Positions 1 through 7,673 of a stretch of 64,000 nt of DNA are shown here, one piece after another. This stretch comes from CAVTPD01 sp963736575 (GTDB lineage Bacteria > Bacteroidota > Bacteroidia > Cytophagales > JAAEPT01), in contig CAVTPD010000003.1 in the NCBI GenBank assembly GCA_963736575.1, forward strand, positions 1,302,001 to 1,366,000. The letters are read 5' to 3'. The notes under the pieces were generated by a model. It had not been told where the DNA came from and did not search any database. It saw nothing but the letters and a program-made list of their open reading frames with translations. A program made the position numbers and the translations under genes. How positions within the stretch are numbered: position 1 is the first letter of the stretch; every line of letters begins with the position of its first letter.

Positions 1-512
1 TGCAAGCACCAAAAGTTACTGGGGCACCGTTATTAGGGGTTGATTATATCTCAGGCGATGATCTTTCTACTACTGATAAAGTTGAAGGTTGGGCACCTCT
101 TTACGGTACTAACCATGGTTGGTATGGATTTATGGATTACTTCTACGTAGGTAATGGCCACGGTGGTGGTAATCAAAGAAGCGCTGGTTTATTAGACATT
201 TACTTGAAAACTAAATTCAAATTAGGTGAAAAATCAGCTTTATTGGGACACTTACACTACTTTGCTTCAACAGCTGCTAGAACGAGTGCAGTTGATGGTA
301 AAGAATATTCTGGTGGTCTAGGTACTGAAATTGACTTAGTGTATGTAAACAAATTAACAGATGGTGTGACACTAAAAGTAGGTTACTCTCAAATGTTCGG
401 TATTACAGAAACTATGAAAGTATTGAAAGGAATGGCTCCGGATGCTGAAATTAAAGGCATGCAAAACTGGGCATGGGTAATGATCGACTTCACACCAAAA
501 TTTTTAAACTAA
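1..512 (+). CDS. Alginate-export-family outer-membrane porin, C-terminal part (5' end outside window)
   Basis: The open frame enters from the left edge (first complete codon at base 3) and stops at 512, giving about 169 residues. The text alternates short amphipathic strands rich in Tyr, Gly and Asn and ends in a strand closing with an aromatic and Asn, as outer-membrane beta barrels do. The stretch GFMDYFYVGNG and the final strand resemble the end of alginate-export-family porins. The nitrate ABC importer starts 39 bp downstream on the same strand, so this barrel may be the outer-membrane entry route for nitrate or a related anion; that role is inferred from position only. The N-terminal part and signal peptide cannot be seen. 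The family call rests on the C-terminus alone. Confidence 0.7.
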   Translation, partial: QAPKVTGAPLLGVDYISGDDLSTTDKVEGWAPLYGTNHGWYGFMDYFYVGNGHGGGNQRSAGLLDIYLKTKFKLGEKSALLGHLHYFASTAARTSAVDGKEYSGGLGTEIDLVYVNKLTDGVTLKVGYSQMFGITETMKVLKGMAPDAEIKGMQNWAWVMIDFTPKFLN

Positions 513-551
513 AATCAATTAACACAGAAACCAACCAAAAACAGATATATT

Positions 552-1940
552 ATGAAACGACTTAACTTTCTGAAATCAGCAGCGCTGATCGCTTCAGTAG
601 CATTTGGATTATTCTCTTGCGGAGGAGCAGATACTACTACAACTGAAACAACTGAGGAAACAGTAGACTCAACGGCTACTACGGCTTTAGAAATTGAAAA
701 GCCTCAGCTGACTTTCGGTTTTATTAAATTAACAGATATGGCTCCTTTGGCTATAGCTAAAGAGTTAGGTTATTTTGAAGACGAAGGTCTTTTTGTAACC
801 ATAGAAGCACAGTCTAACTGGAAAAACGTTCTTGACCGTGTAATTGACGGTGAAATAGACGGTTCACACATGTTAGCAGGTCAGCCAATTGCAGCCAATG
901 CTGGTTTTGGTAGACAAGCGGAATTAGTGACACCTTTCTCTATGGACTTAAATGGTAACGGTATTACTGTTTCTAACGCTATTTGGGAAAAAATGAAACC
1001 GAATGTTCCTATGAAAGATGGAAAACCGGTTCATCCAATTAAAGCAGATGCGTTAAAGCCCGTTGTAGAAGAGTACAAAACCAACGGAAAAGCCTTTAAA
1101 ATGGGTATGGTATTTCCGGTTTCTACACACAATTATGAAATTCGTTATTGGTTAGCTGCTGCGGGTATAAACCCTGGCTTCTATACTTTAGATAATATAC
1201 AAGGACAAGTAGATGCAGACGTGTTACTTTCTGTAACACCTCCACCGCAAATGCCAGCTACCTTAGAAGCGGGAACTATTTACGGATACTGCGTGGGTGA
1301 ACCATGGAATCAGCAAGCCGTGTTTAAGCAAATTGGGGTACCAGTGGTTACTAACTATGAAATCTGGAAAAACAATCCTGAAAAAGTATTTGTGATGACT
1401 AAGAAATTTGTTGACGAAAACCCAAATACAGCGGTTGCGGTTACTAAGGCTTTAATTAGAGCCGGAAAGTGGTTAGATGATCCTGCAAACCGTCCTAAAG
1501 CAGTTGGTATTCTTTCCATGTCAGATTATGTAGGGGCAGATTCAGCGGTAATTGCTAACTCTATGACGGGTACTTTTGAATTCGAAAAAGGAGATAAAAG
1601 AGACTTGCCAGATTTTAACGTATTCTTCAAATATAACGCTACATACCCATTCTATTCAGATGCTATATGGTTCTTAACTCAAATGAGAAGATGGGGTCAG
1701 ATTTCTGAATCTAAAACAGACGAATGGTATTTTGAAACAGCTAAAAAAGTGTACAGACCAGATGTATGGTCTAAAGCAGCAGAGCTTCTAGTTAAAGAGG
1801 GTAAGTTGTCTGCTTCAGACGTGCCTTCAACAGATGGGTATAAGCCTGCAACTGCAGATTTCATAGACGGTACAGAATACGACGGTAAGAAACCAAATGA
1901 GTATCTATCTAAGTTCGAGATCGGTAACAAAGACATGTAG
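552..1940 (+). CDS. nrtA: Nitrate/bicarbonate-type ABC transporter substrate-binding lipoprotein (NrtA/CmpA family)
   Basis: The 462-residue protein is the solute-binding component of a nitrate-type ABC importer. A lipoprotein signal is visible: basic MKR start, hydrophobic core and lipobox LFSC with the acylated Cys at residue 23, followed by a Thr/Glu-rich tether to about residue 47. The mature part reads as a NrtA/CmpA periplasmic fold, with GFIKLTDMAPLAIAKELGYF near the start, GEIDGSHMLAGQPIA, a STHNYEIRYWLAAAGINPG segment and YCVGEPWNQQAV. It is followed by nrtB and two ATPase genes, the usual order. Nitrate is the likeliest substrate; nitrite, cyanate or bicarbonate cannot be excluded. 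Inner-membrane anchoring facing the periplasm is inferred from the transporter context. Confidence 0.88.
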   Translation: MKRLNFLKSAALIASVAFGLFSCGGADTTTTETTEETVDSTATTALEIEKPQLTFGFIKLTDMAPLAIAKELGYFEDEGLFVTIEAQSNWKNVLDRVIDGEIDGSHMLAGQPIAANAGFGRQAELVTPFSMDLNGNGITVSNAIWEKMKPNVPMKDGKPVHPIKADALKPVVEEYKTNGKAFKMGMVFPVSTHNYEIRYWLAAAGINPGFYTLDNIQGQVDADVLLSVTPPPQMPATLEAGTIYGYCVGEPWNQQAVFKQIGVPVVTNYEIWKNNPEKVFVMTKKFVDENPNTAVAVTKALIRAGKWLDDPANRPKAVGILSMSDYVGADSAVIANSMTGTFEFEKGDKRDLPDFNVFFKYNATYPFYSDAIWFLTQMRRWGQISESKTDEWYFETAKKVYRPDVWSKAAELLVKEGKLSASDVPSTDGYKPATADFIDGTEYDGKKPNEYLSKFEIGNKDM

Positions 1941-1979
1941 AAAACAAAGTTCAACAACAGCTTAAAACTTTCTCATGGC

Positions 1980-2089
1980 TTTTGGTTGGTGATTTGGGAA
2001 TATTGTTCGGCAGGCGATTGGCTTGCCGGGCTTTCCCTTTCACCTATTAAAGAGCTTGAGAATTTTACCTCAATCACCACCAACCAAAA
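1980..2089 (+). promoter_or_regulatory. nrtA-nrtB spacer with nested inverted repeats
   Basis: The 159-bp spacer holds a perfect 12-bp inverted repeat (TTTTGGTTGGTG at 1980-1991 and its complement at 2078-2089). Inside it is a second hairpin, CGGCAGGC at 2008-2015 with GCTTGCCG at 2021-2028 and a 5-nt loop. The right outer arm ends 10 nt before the nrtB ATG, so the fold would lie over the ribosome-binding region. Structures in such spacers often stabilise the mRNA for the binding protein or lower translation of the permease; that role is inferred here. Confidence 0.55.
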
Positions 2090-2099
2090 AAGTACTGTA

Positions 2100-3197
2100 A
2101 TGAAAACCAAAATCATAAATATTCTAAGCTGGACTGGCTTAGGATTTTTAGAGCCACTCGTTCGGCTCATAAACGGAGAGGAACCCAGAAAGAATACCAT
2201 AGACTTATTTAAAAAAGTATTTGTTCCTATTCTTTCCATATTCTTATTTCTAGGGATTTGGAGTTCTGGGGCTAGTTATCTTTTTAATGTTGAAGTAGAA
2301 AGAAAAGTTTCTAAAGCATTAAAAGACCAAGGTAAAGAGGCTGCTGAAGAAATGAAGCGTTGTATTGCTTCTGGTGAAGCTATTTGTAAACCAAATACAC
2401 TTCCTTCACCTACAGATGTTTGGTCTGCGGCTATTCTATTATGGGAAGATCATAAAAGTATAAGTGCCGATAAAAAAGAGTTTAAGAAAAAAACGGCTAA
2501 AATTAATGCCCAAAGAGAAGCAAAAGGCTTAGACGATATTGCCTATACCGGTAGACCTTCTTTTGTAGACCAGATTATGACCAGTCTTAAAACTATATTG
2601 TTTGGGGTATTATTGGCCATTTTTATAGCGGTGCCAATTGGTATTGTTCTGGGTTTAAGTGAAACATTACGAACGGCTCTTAACTGGTTTATTCAAATCT
2701 TTAAACCCGTTTCACCGGTAGTTTGGTTGTTGTTGGTTTCTATGATTGTAAAAACGGTAGCAACAGATACCACTGTAGACAAATCATTTCTTATCTCTTT
2801 TATAAGTGTGGGTTTATGCGCTATGTGGGCTACCTTGGTAAATACATCAATGGGAGTTTCTTCTGTAGATAAAGATTATTTAAATGTGGCTAAAGTGCTT
2901 CGTTTAGGGGTGTTCAGTAATGTTTTTAAAATTGTGTTACCGGCGTCTATTCCGTTAATATTTACTGGGATAAGAATTACGGTTTCGGTAGCTTGGATGG
3001 TGTTAATTGCTATTGAATTATTAGCACAAAGCCCAGGTTTAGGTACGTTTGTTTGGGAGGAATTCCAAAACGGTTCGGGTGAATCTAATGCAAAAATAAT
3101 TGTTGCCTTGTTTGTGATTGGTATCATTGGTTTTGCTTTAGAAAGAATCATGTTAACGGTACAGAAGTTAGTGAGCTTCGAAGATCGTTTAGCGTAA
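2100..3197 (+). CDS. nrtB: Nitrate ABC transporter permease (NrtB)
   Basis: This 365-residue inner-membrane protein is the permease of the nitrate importer. The frame is open back to a TTG at 1986, but the ATG at 2100 is preferred because the upstream part lies in the structured spacer and encodes an unlikely peptide. One membrane span occurs at about residues 41-62, followed by about 100 hydrophilic residues that include two Cys, then the BPD-type permease core. The EAA-like loop is seen as NVAKVLRLGVFSNVFKIVLP, and the C-terminus carries two more spans. The extra N-terminal span plus hydrophilic segment makes it longer than a minimal permease of this family. It sits between nrtA and the two ATPase genes. 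Confidence 0.88.
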   Translation: MKTKIINILSWTGLGFLEPLVRLINGEEPRKNTIDLFKKVFVPILSIFLFLGIWSSGASYLFNVEVERKVSKALKDQGKEAAEEMKRCIASGEAICKPNTLPSPTDVWSAAILLWEDHKSISADKKEFKKKTAKINAQREAKGLDDIAYTGRPSFVDQIMTSLKTILFGVLLAIFIAVPIGIVLGLSETLRTALNWFIQIFKPVSPVVWLLLVSMIVKTVATDTTVDKSFLISFISVGLCAMWATLVNTSMGVSSVDKDYLNVAKVLRLGVFSNVFKIVLPASIPLIFTGIRITVSVAWMVLIAIELLAQSPGLGTFVWEEFQNGSGESNAKIIVALFVIGIIGFALERIMLTVQKLVSFEDRLA

Positions 3198-3247
3198 TAT
3201 GCTCATAAGTTCATTTCAAATTTTCATCCATTAAAAAGACTGAAATT

Positions 3248-4102
3248 ATGGCATTCTTAGAATTACGCAACGTATCGAAAGGTTATGGAGAAGGATCTAA
3301 CCGAGTAGAAGTACTAAAAGATATAAATCTTACTATTGAAGAAGGTGAATTTATTGCCATTGTAGGCTTTACAGGAAGCGGTAAAACAACTTTAATAAGC
3401 CTAATTGCTGGTCTTATAGAGCCAGATGAAGGCGAAATTCTTCTAAATGGTAATAAAATAACAGGCCCTGGTCCAGATAGAGGAGTGGTTTTTCAGAATT
3501 ACTCCTTGTTACCATGGTTGTCTGTATATAGTAATGTTGGTTTGGCGGTAGATCAGGTTTTTCCAAATATGCCTAAAAAGGAAAAGGAGGAACATATAAA
3601 ACGCCATATTGAAATGGTGAGTTTATCACCAGCAATTAATAAAAAGCCGTTAGAACTATCGGGTGGTATGCGCCAAAGGGTTTCGGTAGCCAGAGCACTA
3701 GCTATGGATCCTAAAATCTTACTATTAGACGAGCCCTTAAGTGCTTTAGACGCATTAACCAGAGGGTCACTTCAGATTGAAATAGAAAAAATCTGGAACG
3801 AAGATAAAAAAACGGTATTGTTGATTACCAACGATGTGGATGAAGGAATTCTTCTAGCCGATAGAATTATTCCCTTAAAACCAGGGCCAAATGCTACCTT
3901 AGGAACGGCTTTTAATGTTCAGTTTGCAAGGCCAAGAGATAAAGCGAAGATTAACGCCGATGAGAATTTTAAACTGTTACGCAACAAGGTGAATTTGTAC
4001 TTAATGGAAATCGGTAAAAACAGAGCTAAATCGGAAACAGAGGAATATGAATTGCCGGACTTAGAACCGGTTGATTTATCTAAATCTGTATTGAACTTCT
4101 AA
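3248..4102 (+). CDS. nrtC: Nitrate ABC transporter ATPase with degenerate H-loop (NrtC-like)
   Basis: This is a 284-residue ABC ATPase. Walker A is GFTGSGKTT at residues 40-48, the Q-loop lies in VVFQNYSLLPW, the signature LSGGM is at 137-141 and Walker B plus the catalytic Glu is LLLDEP at 158-163. The H-loop position reads TND (Asn195) where canonical ATPases have THD, so the switch histidine is missing. After the ATPase core comes a tail of about 50 residues that is not a second solute-binding domain as in cyanobacterial NrtC. The gene follows nrtB by 50 bp and precedes the second ATPase by 14 bp, which suggests that the pair forms a heterodimer. Assignment as nrtC rather than nrtD is by order only. 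Confidence 0.85.
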   Translation: MAFLELRNVSKGYGEGSNRVEVLKDINLTIEEGEFIAIVGFTGSGKTTLISLIAGLIEPDEGEILLNGNKITGPGPDRGVVFQNYSLLPWLSVYSNVGLAVDQVFPNMPKKEKEEHIKRHIEMVSLSPAINKKPLELSGGMRQRVSVARALAMDPKILLLDEPLSALDALTRGSLQIEIEKIWNEDKKTVLLITNDVDEGILLADRIIPLKPGPNATLGTAFNVQFARPRDKAKINADENFKLLRNKVNLYLMEIGKNRAKSETEEYELPDLEPVDLSKSVLNF

Positions 4103-4116
4103 AACCTAACAACATT

Positions 4117-4905
4117 ATGGAAACGGTAGCCACAGAAAAAAGAACCATGTTGGAATGCTACAATGTTAAAAAAGCATATCCATCACCCAAAGGAGATTTT
4201 GTAGTACTGGATGATTTCCAGCTAAAAATAAAAGAAGAAGAGTTTATTTCAATTATTGGACATTCTGGTTGTGGTAAATCCACCATTTTGTCTATGATTG
4301 CGGGTTTAAATTCTATTACCGATGGTGCCATTATTTTGGACAATCATCAAATAACGGGTCCTGCGCCCAACAGAGCAGTAGTATTTCAGTCGCCCAGTTT
4401 GTTTCCGTGGATGACAGCATTAGAAAATGTAATGCTTGGGGTAAAGCAAGTTTTTCCTCACGGAACTAAAAAACAACGTGATGATATCTGTAAATACTAC
4501 CTTAGTAAAGTAGGTCTTGGTAATGCTTTTCACAAAAAAGCACAAGATCTTTCGCAGGGTATGAAACAGCGTGTAGGTATTGCTAGAGCGTTTGCGCTAA
4601 AGCCTAAAGTGCTGCTTTTAGATGAACCCTTTGGTATGTTAGATTCTATGACACGCATAGAATTGCAAGATGTACTAATTGATGTTTGGTCTAAAGAAAA
4701 GATTACAGCTGTTATGGTTACCCACGATGTAGATGAGGCCATTTTCCTTTCTGACCGTGTTATTATGATGACCGGCGGACCTTATGCCAAAGTGGGAGAT
4801 GTTGCCCATATAGAATTAGAAAGACCCCGCGAAAGAAGAACCGTGTTGGAGCACCCTAATTTCTATAAATACAGACAACATCTGTTAGAGTTTTTGGATC
4901 ATTAA
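4117..4905 (+). CDS. nrtD: Nitrate ABC transporter ATPase (NrtD-like)
   Basis: This is a 262-residue ABC ATPase and the last gene of the importer operon. Walker A is GHSGCGKST at residues 48-56, Walker B is LLLDEP at about 167-172, and the H-loop THD carries a normal His203. The signature reads LSQGM (145-149) instead of LSGGM. It is thus the complement of its neighbour, which has a normal signature but lacks the H-loop histidine. An A-loop/Q-loop region is visible as VVFQSPSLFPWMT. The spacing of 14 bp indicates co-translation with the preceding ATPase. A terminator follows at 5011-5040. Confidence 0.87.
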   Translation: METVATEKRTMLECYNVKKAYPSPKGDFVVLDDFQLKIKEEEFISIIGHSGCGKSTILSMIAGLNSITDGAIILDNHQITGPAPNRAVVFQSPSLFPWMTALENVMLGVKQVFPHGTKKQRDDICKYYLSKVGLGNAFHKKAQDLSQGMKQRVGIARAFALKPKVLLLDEPFGMLDSMTRIELQDVLIDVWSKEKITAVMVTHDVDEAIFLSDRVIMMTGGPYAKVGDVAHIELERPRERRTVLEHPNFYKYRQHLLEFLDH

Positions 4906-5010
4906 TTGTCTTTTGCTTTCTTGGTTTGTTTGTGGTTGAATAAACTTTGGGGTAACTAGATATCTATATAGTTGGTGGTTAGTTTTGGTTTATGTTTTGC
5001 TAGTTAACTT

Positions 5011-5040
5011 AAAGGCTCCTGTGGTGGGAGCCTTTTTTGT
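5011..5040 (+). terminator. Rho-independent terminator of the nrt operon
   Basis: A 9-bp perfect stem (AAAGGCTCC at 5011-5019 with GGAGCCTTT at 5027-5035), a 7-nt loop and a run of six T lie about 105 bp after the last nrt gene on the plus strand. Confidence 0.85.
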
Positions 5041-5101
5041 TTTCTAATTAGTTAGTTGTTCGCAATTTTTTAAAACAAAAAACACTTACAAATTATTTAC
5101 T

Positions 5102-5109
5102 TATTTTTG
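5102..5109 (+). promoter_or_regulatory. Bacteroidota -7 element (TATTTTTG), likely leaderless start
   Basis: TATTTTTG matches the Bacteroidota consensus TAnnTTTG. It ends only 4 nt before the GTG start at 5114, so transcription would begin at or next to the start codon. No clear -33 TTG at the usual distance was seen. Confidence 0.5.
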
Positions 5110-5113
5110 TAAC

Positions 5114-5824
5114 GTGAAAAACGATCCATTCGGCCAAGCCATACTAGATTACCTTTCTGGTGATTATAAACCCAACATTAGAGTTGATTCTTCTCTAACA
5201 GAAGACGAAGAAATACCTGTTAAATATCTTTTCAGAAAGGAGAATGAACTGCCTGAAAAGGAAATTATTGGCCTAAAGTCATGCGAGGGTAAAGTGTTAG
5301 ATGCCGGATCTGGATCTGGAACACATTCTCTTATTTTACAAGAAAAAGGTTTTGACGTTACCGCCTTAGATTATTCTAAAAAATGTGTTGAAGCAGCCCA
5401 AAAGCAAGGGGTTAAAAAAGCAGTTTATGCTAATTTTTTCGATTATAATACCGAAGAAAAGTACGATACCTTATTGTTCTTAATGAATGGTTTGGGGATT
5501 ATGGGTAGGGTAGAGCATGTAGATCTATTTTTTAAACAGTGTAAAAAATTACTAGTGCCCGGTGGTCAAATTATTGGTGAATCTACCGATATCCTATACA
5601 TGTTTGAAGAAGAAGACGGCTCTCTATTGGTAGATTTAAATGGACAATACCATGGCGAAATTGAATATCAAATGAGCTACAAAGATATAGAGGGTGACTG
5701 GTTCAATTGGCTGTACATAGGCGAACAAGTTTTAGAAGATGCGGCCAAAAAGAATGGTTTCAGTTTTGAGGTTTTATATTATGGGGATAACTCAGACTAT
5801 TTAGTAAGAATGATTTGGGAATAA
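5114..5824 (+). CDS. SAM-dependent class I methyltransferase
   Basis: This 236-residue protein has a Rossmann-type methyltransferase core. Motif I is VLDAGSGSGTHSLIL (about residues 61-75), the acidic residue after strand 2 lies in VTALDYSK, and motif IV lies in YDTLLFLMNGLGIMG. A C-terminal insert rich in acidic and aromatic residues follows. The start is GTG at 5114, since no ATG fits the N-terminus, and a -7 element lies immediately upstream. The substrate cannot be named. The gene stands alone on the plus strand and is convergent with the CrtI-like gene, with only 5 bp between stops. Confidence 0.75.
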   Translation: MKNDPFGQAILDYLSGDYKPNIRVDSSLTEDEEIPVKYLFRKENELPEKEIIGLKSCEGKVLDAGSGSGTHSLILQEKGFDVTALDYSKKCVEAAQKQGVKKAVYANFFDYNTEEKYDTLLFLMNGLGIMGRVEHVDLFFKQCKKLLVPGGQIIGESTDILYMFEEEDGSLLVDLNGQYHGEIEYQMSYKDIEGDWFNWLYIGEQVLEDAAKKNGFSFEVLYYGDNSDYLVRMIWE

Positions 5825-5829
5825 TTACC

Positions 5830-7512
5830 TTATTCATTTATGGTTATATTAGACTTCTGTAAACGATCTTTCTTTACTTGTATTTTCTGTAATAACCAAT
5901 CTGGGTATTCGGCATCATTTTCAGCTTCGTAGATTCTTATGTGTTGGTTAGCGTCACTTTGGAGTAAATCTTCTTGGCTGCAATTAAGAATTTTAGCTGC
6001 TGTTTGTACACCGGAATAACCCGCACCTGCCACACCGTGCGACATGGTGCTAGCTCCACATAAGTATAGATTTTCTATTTCACTTTTAGACTGAAAAGCA
6101 AACGGACCAGTCTGTGAAAAACTTTTTTCGGTACCGTAAACAGAACCGTTAGTAGCATTAATATAATATTCGTTTGTAATAGGTGTTCCTAAGCTTTTAT
6201 GAACAATATTTCCGCTAATTCCTGGAACAATGTTTTCTAAACTAGAGATGATTTTTTGGGTTAAATAATCTTTAAAATTTAAGTATTCTTCAGAGCGAAT
6301 TTTTCCTTCGTTTTTGAATTTATTAAAAGCTTCATGATTGATGTAAGTTATGGCTTCAATAGAATGATAGCGGCCATCAAAACTAGAAGGGTCTTTAAGA
6401 GTAGTACAACTCACAAATAATCCCTTAAACTGGTCGCCCTTTTTTATGTCTGCTTCCATCATTTCAGCATAAAAATCGTCCATGTCTTTATTGGGCATCA
6501 TCCAAATATTTCCAGAATCTAAACCACTTTTTCGTAAGTCCATGTCTACGGTTAAAAATAGCATTAGAGAGGTGCAAGAATATTTAGTTTTGCTAAGTTT
6601 TTTGTAAAGCTTAGCGCTAATGTTTTCCTTTCCTACCATGTTTAAATAGGTTTTACTTGGGTCTGCGTTAGAGATAATTGTTGTAGCATATATCTTATCC
6701 CCATTATCTAACTGCACACCAATGGCTTTCTTTTTGTCCCCTCCCTCTAATAATATTCGTTTAACACTTTGACCGGTTTCTATAGTGCTTCCGTTTTTCT
6801 TAATGGTGTTAGTCATGGCTTTTACTAAGGCTCCACCACCGCCCATAGGGTAATAACCACCGTTAAAATAATGTTCCATAACGGCACAATGTAAAGGGAA
6901 ACTTGCTTGCGCAGGTGGTAAACCATGGTCACCACATTGTACATTTAAAATTCTTTTTAATAAAGGATCTTTAATATGCCAGTCTATTACTTTTTTTAAA
7001 CTGAAAAGCCCGTATTTACCAAGTTGTAGCGTACGAAAAGGAATGGTTACATTGTCCCAAAATCCATTCATTTTTGGTATAAGCTGCAGTTGTCTACTTA
7101 CTTCACGAACTGTATTTAGGTATTTTTTTAAATTCTTTTTTTCTGCCGGAAAACGTTCAGAAAGCGTATCTATTAATTTGTCAAAGTTTGCCGGTAAATC
7201 TATTCGTTCTTCCCCAATCCAGCAATGTTCATAAGCTTTAGGGTTCATTCTAAAAAATACTAAGTCATTGGCAATACCTAGTCCTTTGTATAGATCATTA
7301 CTTGATTCGTTTTCTCCCAACAAACCAATATAATGTACACCCGGAGTATATCGGTGACCATTTAAATAAAAACTATGACACCAGCCACCAGGTACGTCAT
7401 GCTGTTCTAAAACCAACACTTTTTGACCCGCTTTAGATAAACAAATTGCGGCACTAAGTCCACCTGCTCCAGATCCTATAATAATTGTGTCTATTGATTT
7501 AGTTTCTGGCAT
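5830..7512 (-). CDS. CrtI/RetSat-like FAD-dependent oxidoreductase (carotenoid isomerase/desaturase or retinol saturase family)
   Basis: This 560-residue flavoprotein has an N-terminal dinucleotide-binding motif IIGSGAGGLSAAICLSKAG (about residues 11-29) followed by VLEQHDVPGGWCHSF, typical of the phytoene-desaturase superfamily. The C-terminal FAD motif is visible as NLYLCGASTMSHGVAGAGYSG. Features such as HYIGLLGE near the N-terminus and PLHCAVMEHYFNGGYYPMGGG in the middle resemble the carotenoid isomerase/all-trans-retinol saturase branch more than classic CrtI, so carotene desaturation is not assured. No other carotenoid gene is next to it. It lies downstream of the GH5 gene on the same strand, but a terminator separates them, so it probably has its own promoter. 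The dar pigment/lipid locus begins about 3 kb further along. Confidence 0.72.
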   Translation of the reverse strand: MPETKSIDTIIIGSGAGGLSAAICLSKAGQKVLVLEQHDVPGGWCHSFYLNGHRYTPGVHYIGLLGENESSNDLYKGLGIANDLVFFRMNPKAYEHCWIGEERIDLPANFDKLIDTLSERFPAEKKNLKKYLNTVREVSRQLQLIPKMNGFWDNVTIPFRTLQLGKYGLFSLKKVIDWHIKDPLLKRILNVQCGDHGLPPAQASFPLHCAVMEHYFNGGYYPMGGGGALVKAMTNTIKKNGSTIETGQSVKRILLEGGDKKKAIGVQLDNGDKIYATTIISNADPSKTYLNMVGKENISAKLYKKLSKTKYSCTSLMLFLTVDMDLRKSGLDSGNIWMMPNKDMDDFYAEMMEADIKKGDQFKGLFVSCTTLKDPSSFDGRYHSIEAITYINHEAFNKFKNEGKIRSEEYLNFKDYLTQKIISSLENIVPGISGNIVHKSLGTPITNEYYINATNGSVYGTEKSFSQTGPFAFQSKSEIENLYLCGASTMSHGVAGAGYSGVQTAAKILNCSQEDLLQSDANQHIRIYEAENDAEYPDWLLQKIQVKKDRLQKSNITINE

Positions 7513-7614
7513 GAGGCTTATTTTAAATAGTTAATATTTTTGACAACAAGATAAGTCTTATTTTATCAGAATGTTAGCTTGTGCTTTAGATAAAACTAAT
7601 ACAATAATGGGCAT

Positions 7615-7642
7615 AAAAAAAGACCTGCCAATTGGCAGGTCT
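7615..7642 (-). terminator. Terminator of the GH5 gene
   Basis: Bases 7621-7642 form a perfect 22-bp palindrome whose half is AGACCTGCCAA. On the minus strand it is followed by a run of six T. It lies 32 bp beyond the GH5 stop codon. Confidence 0.87.
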
Positions 7643-7673
7643 TCATTAAATATATTAAGGTTGATTATTACGA

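Noticed and set aside
1697..1957. Minus-strand open frames opposite nrtA, and similar frames opposite nrtB, gdhA, moaE and others
   Set aside because: All are antisense to strong genes, with no independent start signals or family resemblance.
1986..2099. TTG start giving a longer nrtB product (38 extra residues)
   Set aside because: The extra part lies in the hairpin-rich spacer and encodes a peptide with no resemblance to the family; the ATG at 2100 gives the expected permease start.
5830..7512. Assigning the CrtI/RetSat-like protein as phytoene desaturase
   Set aside because: No phytoene synthase or other carotenoid gene is near, and the motifs fit the isomerase/saturase branch as well or better, so a single name is not justified.
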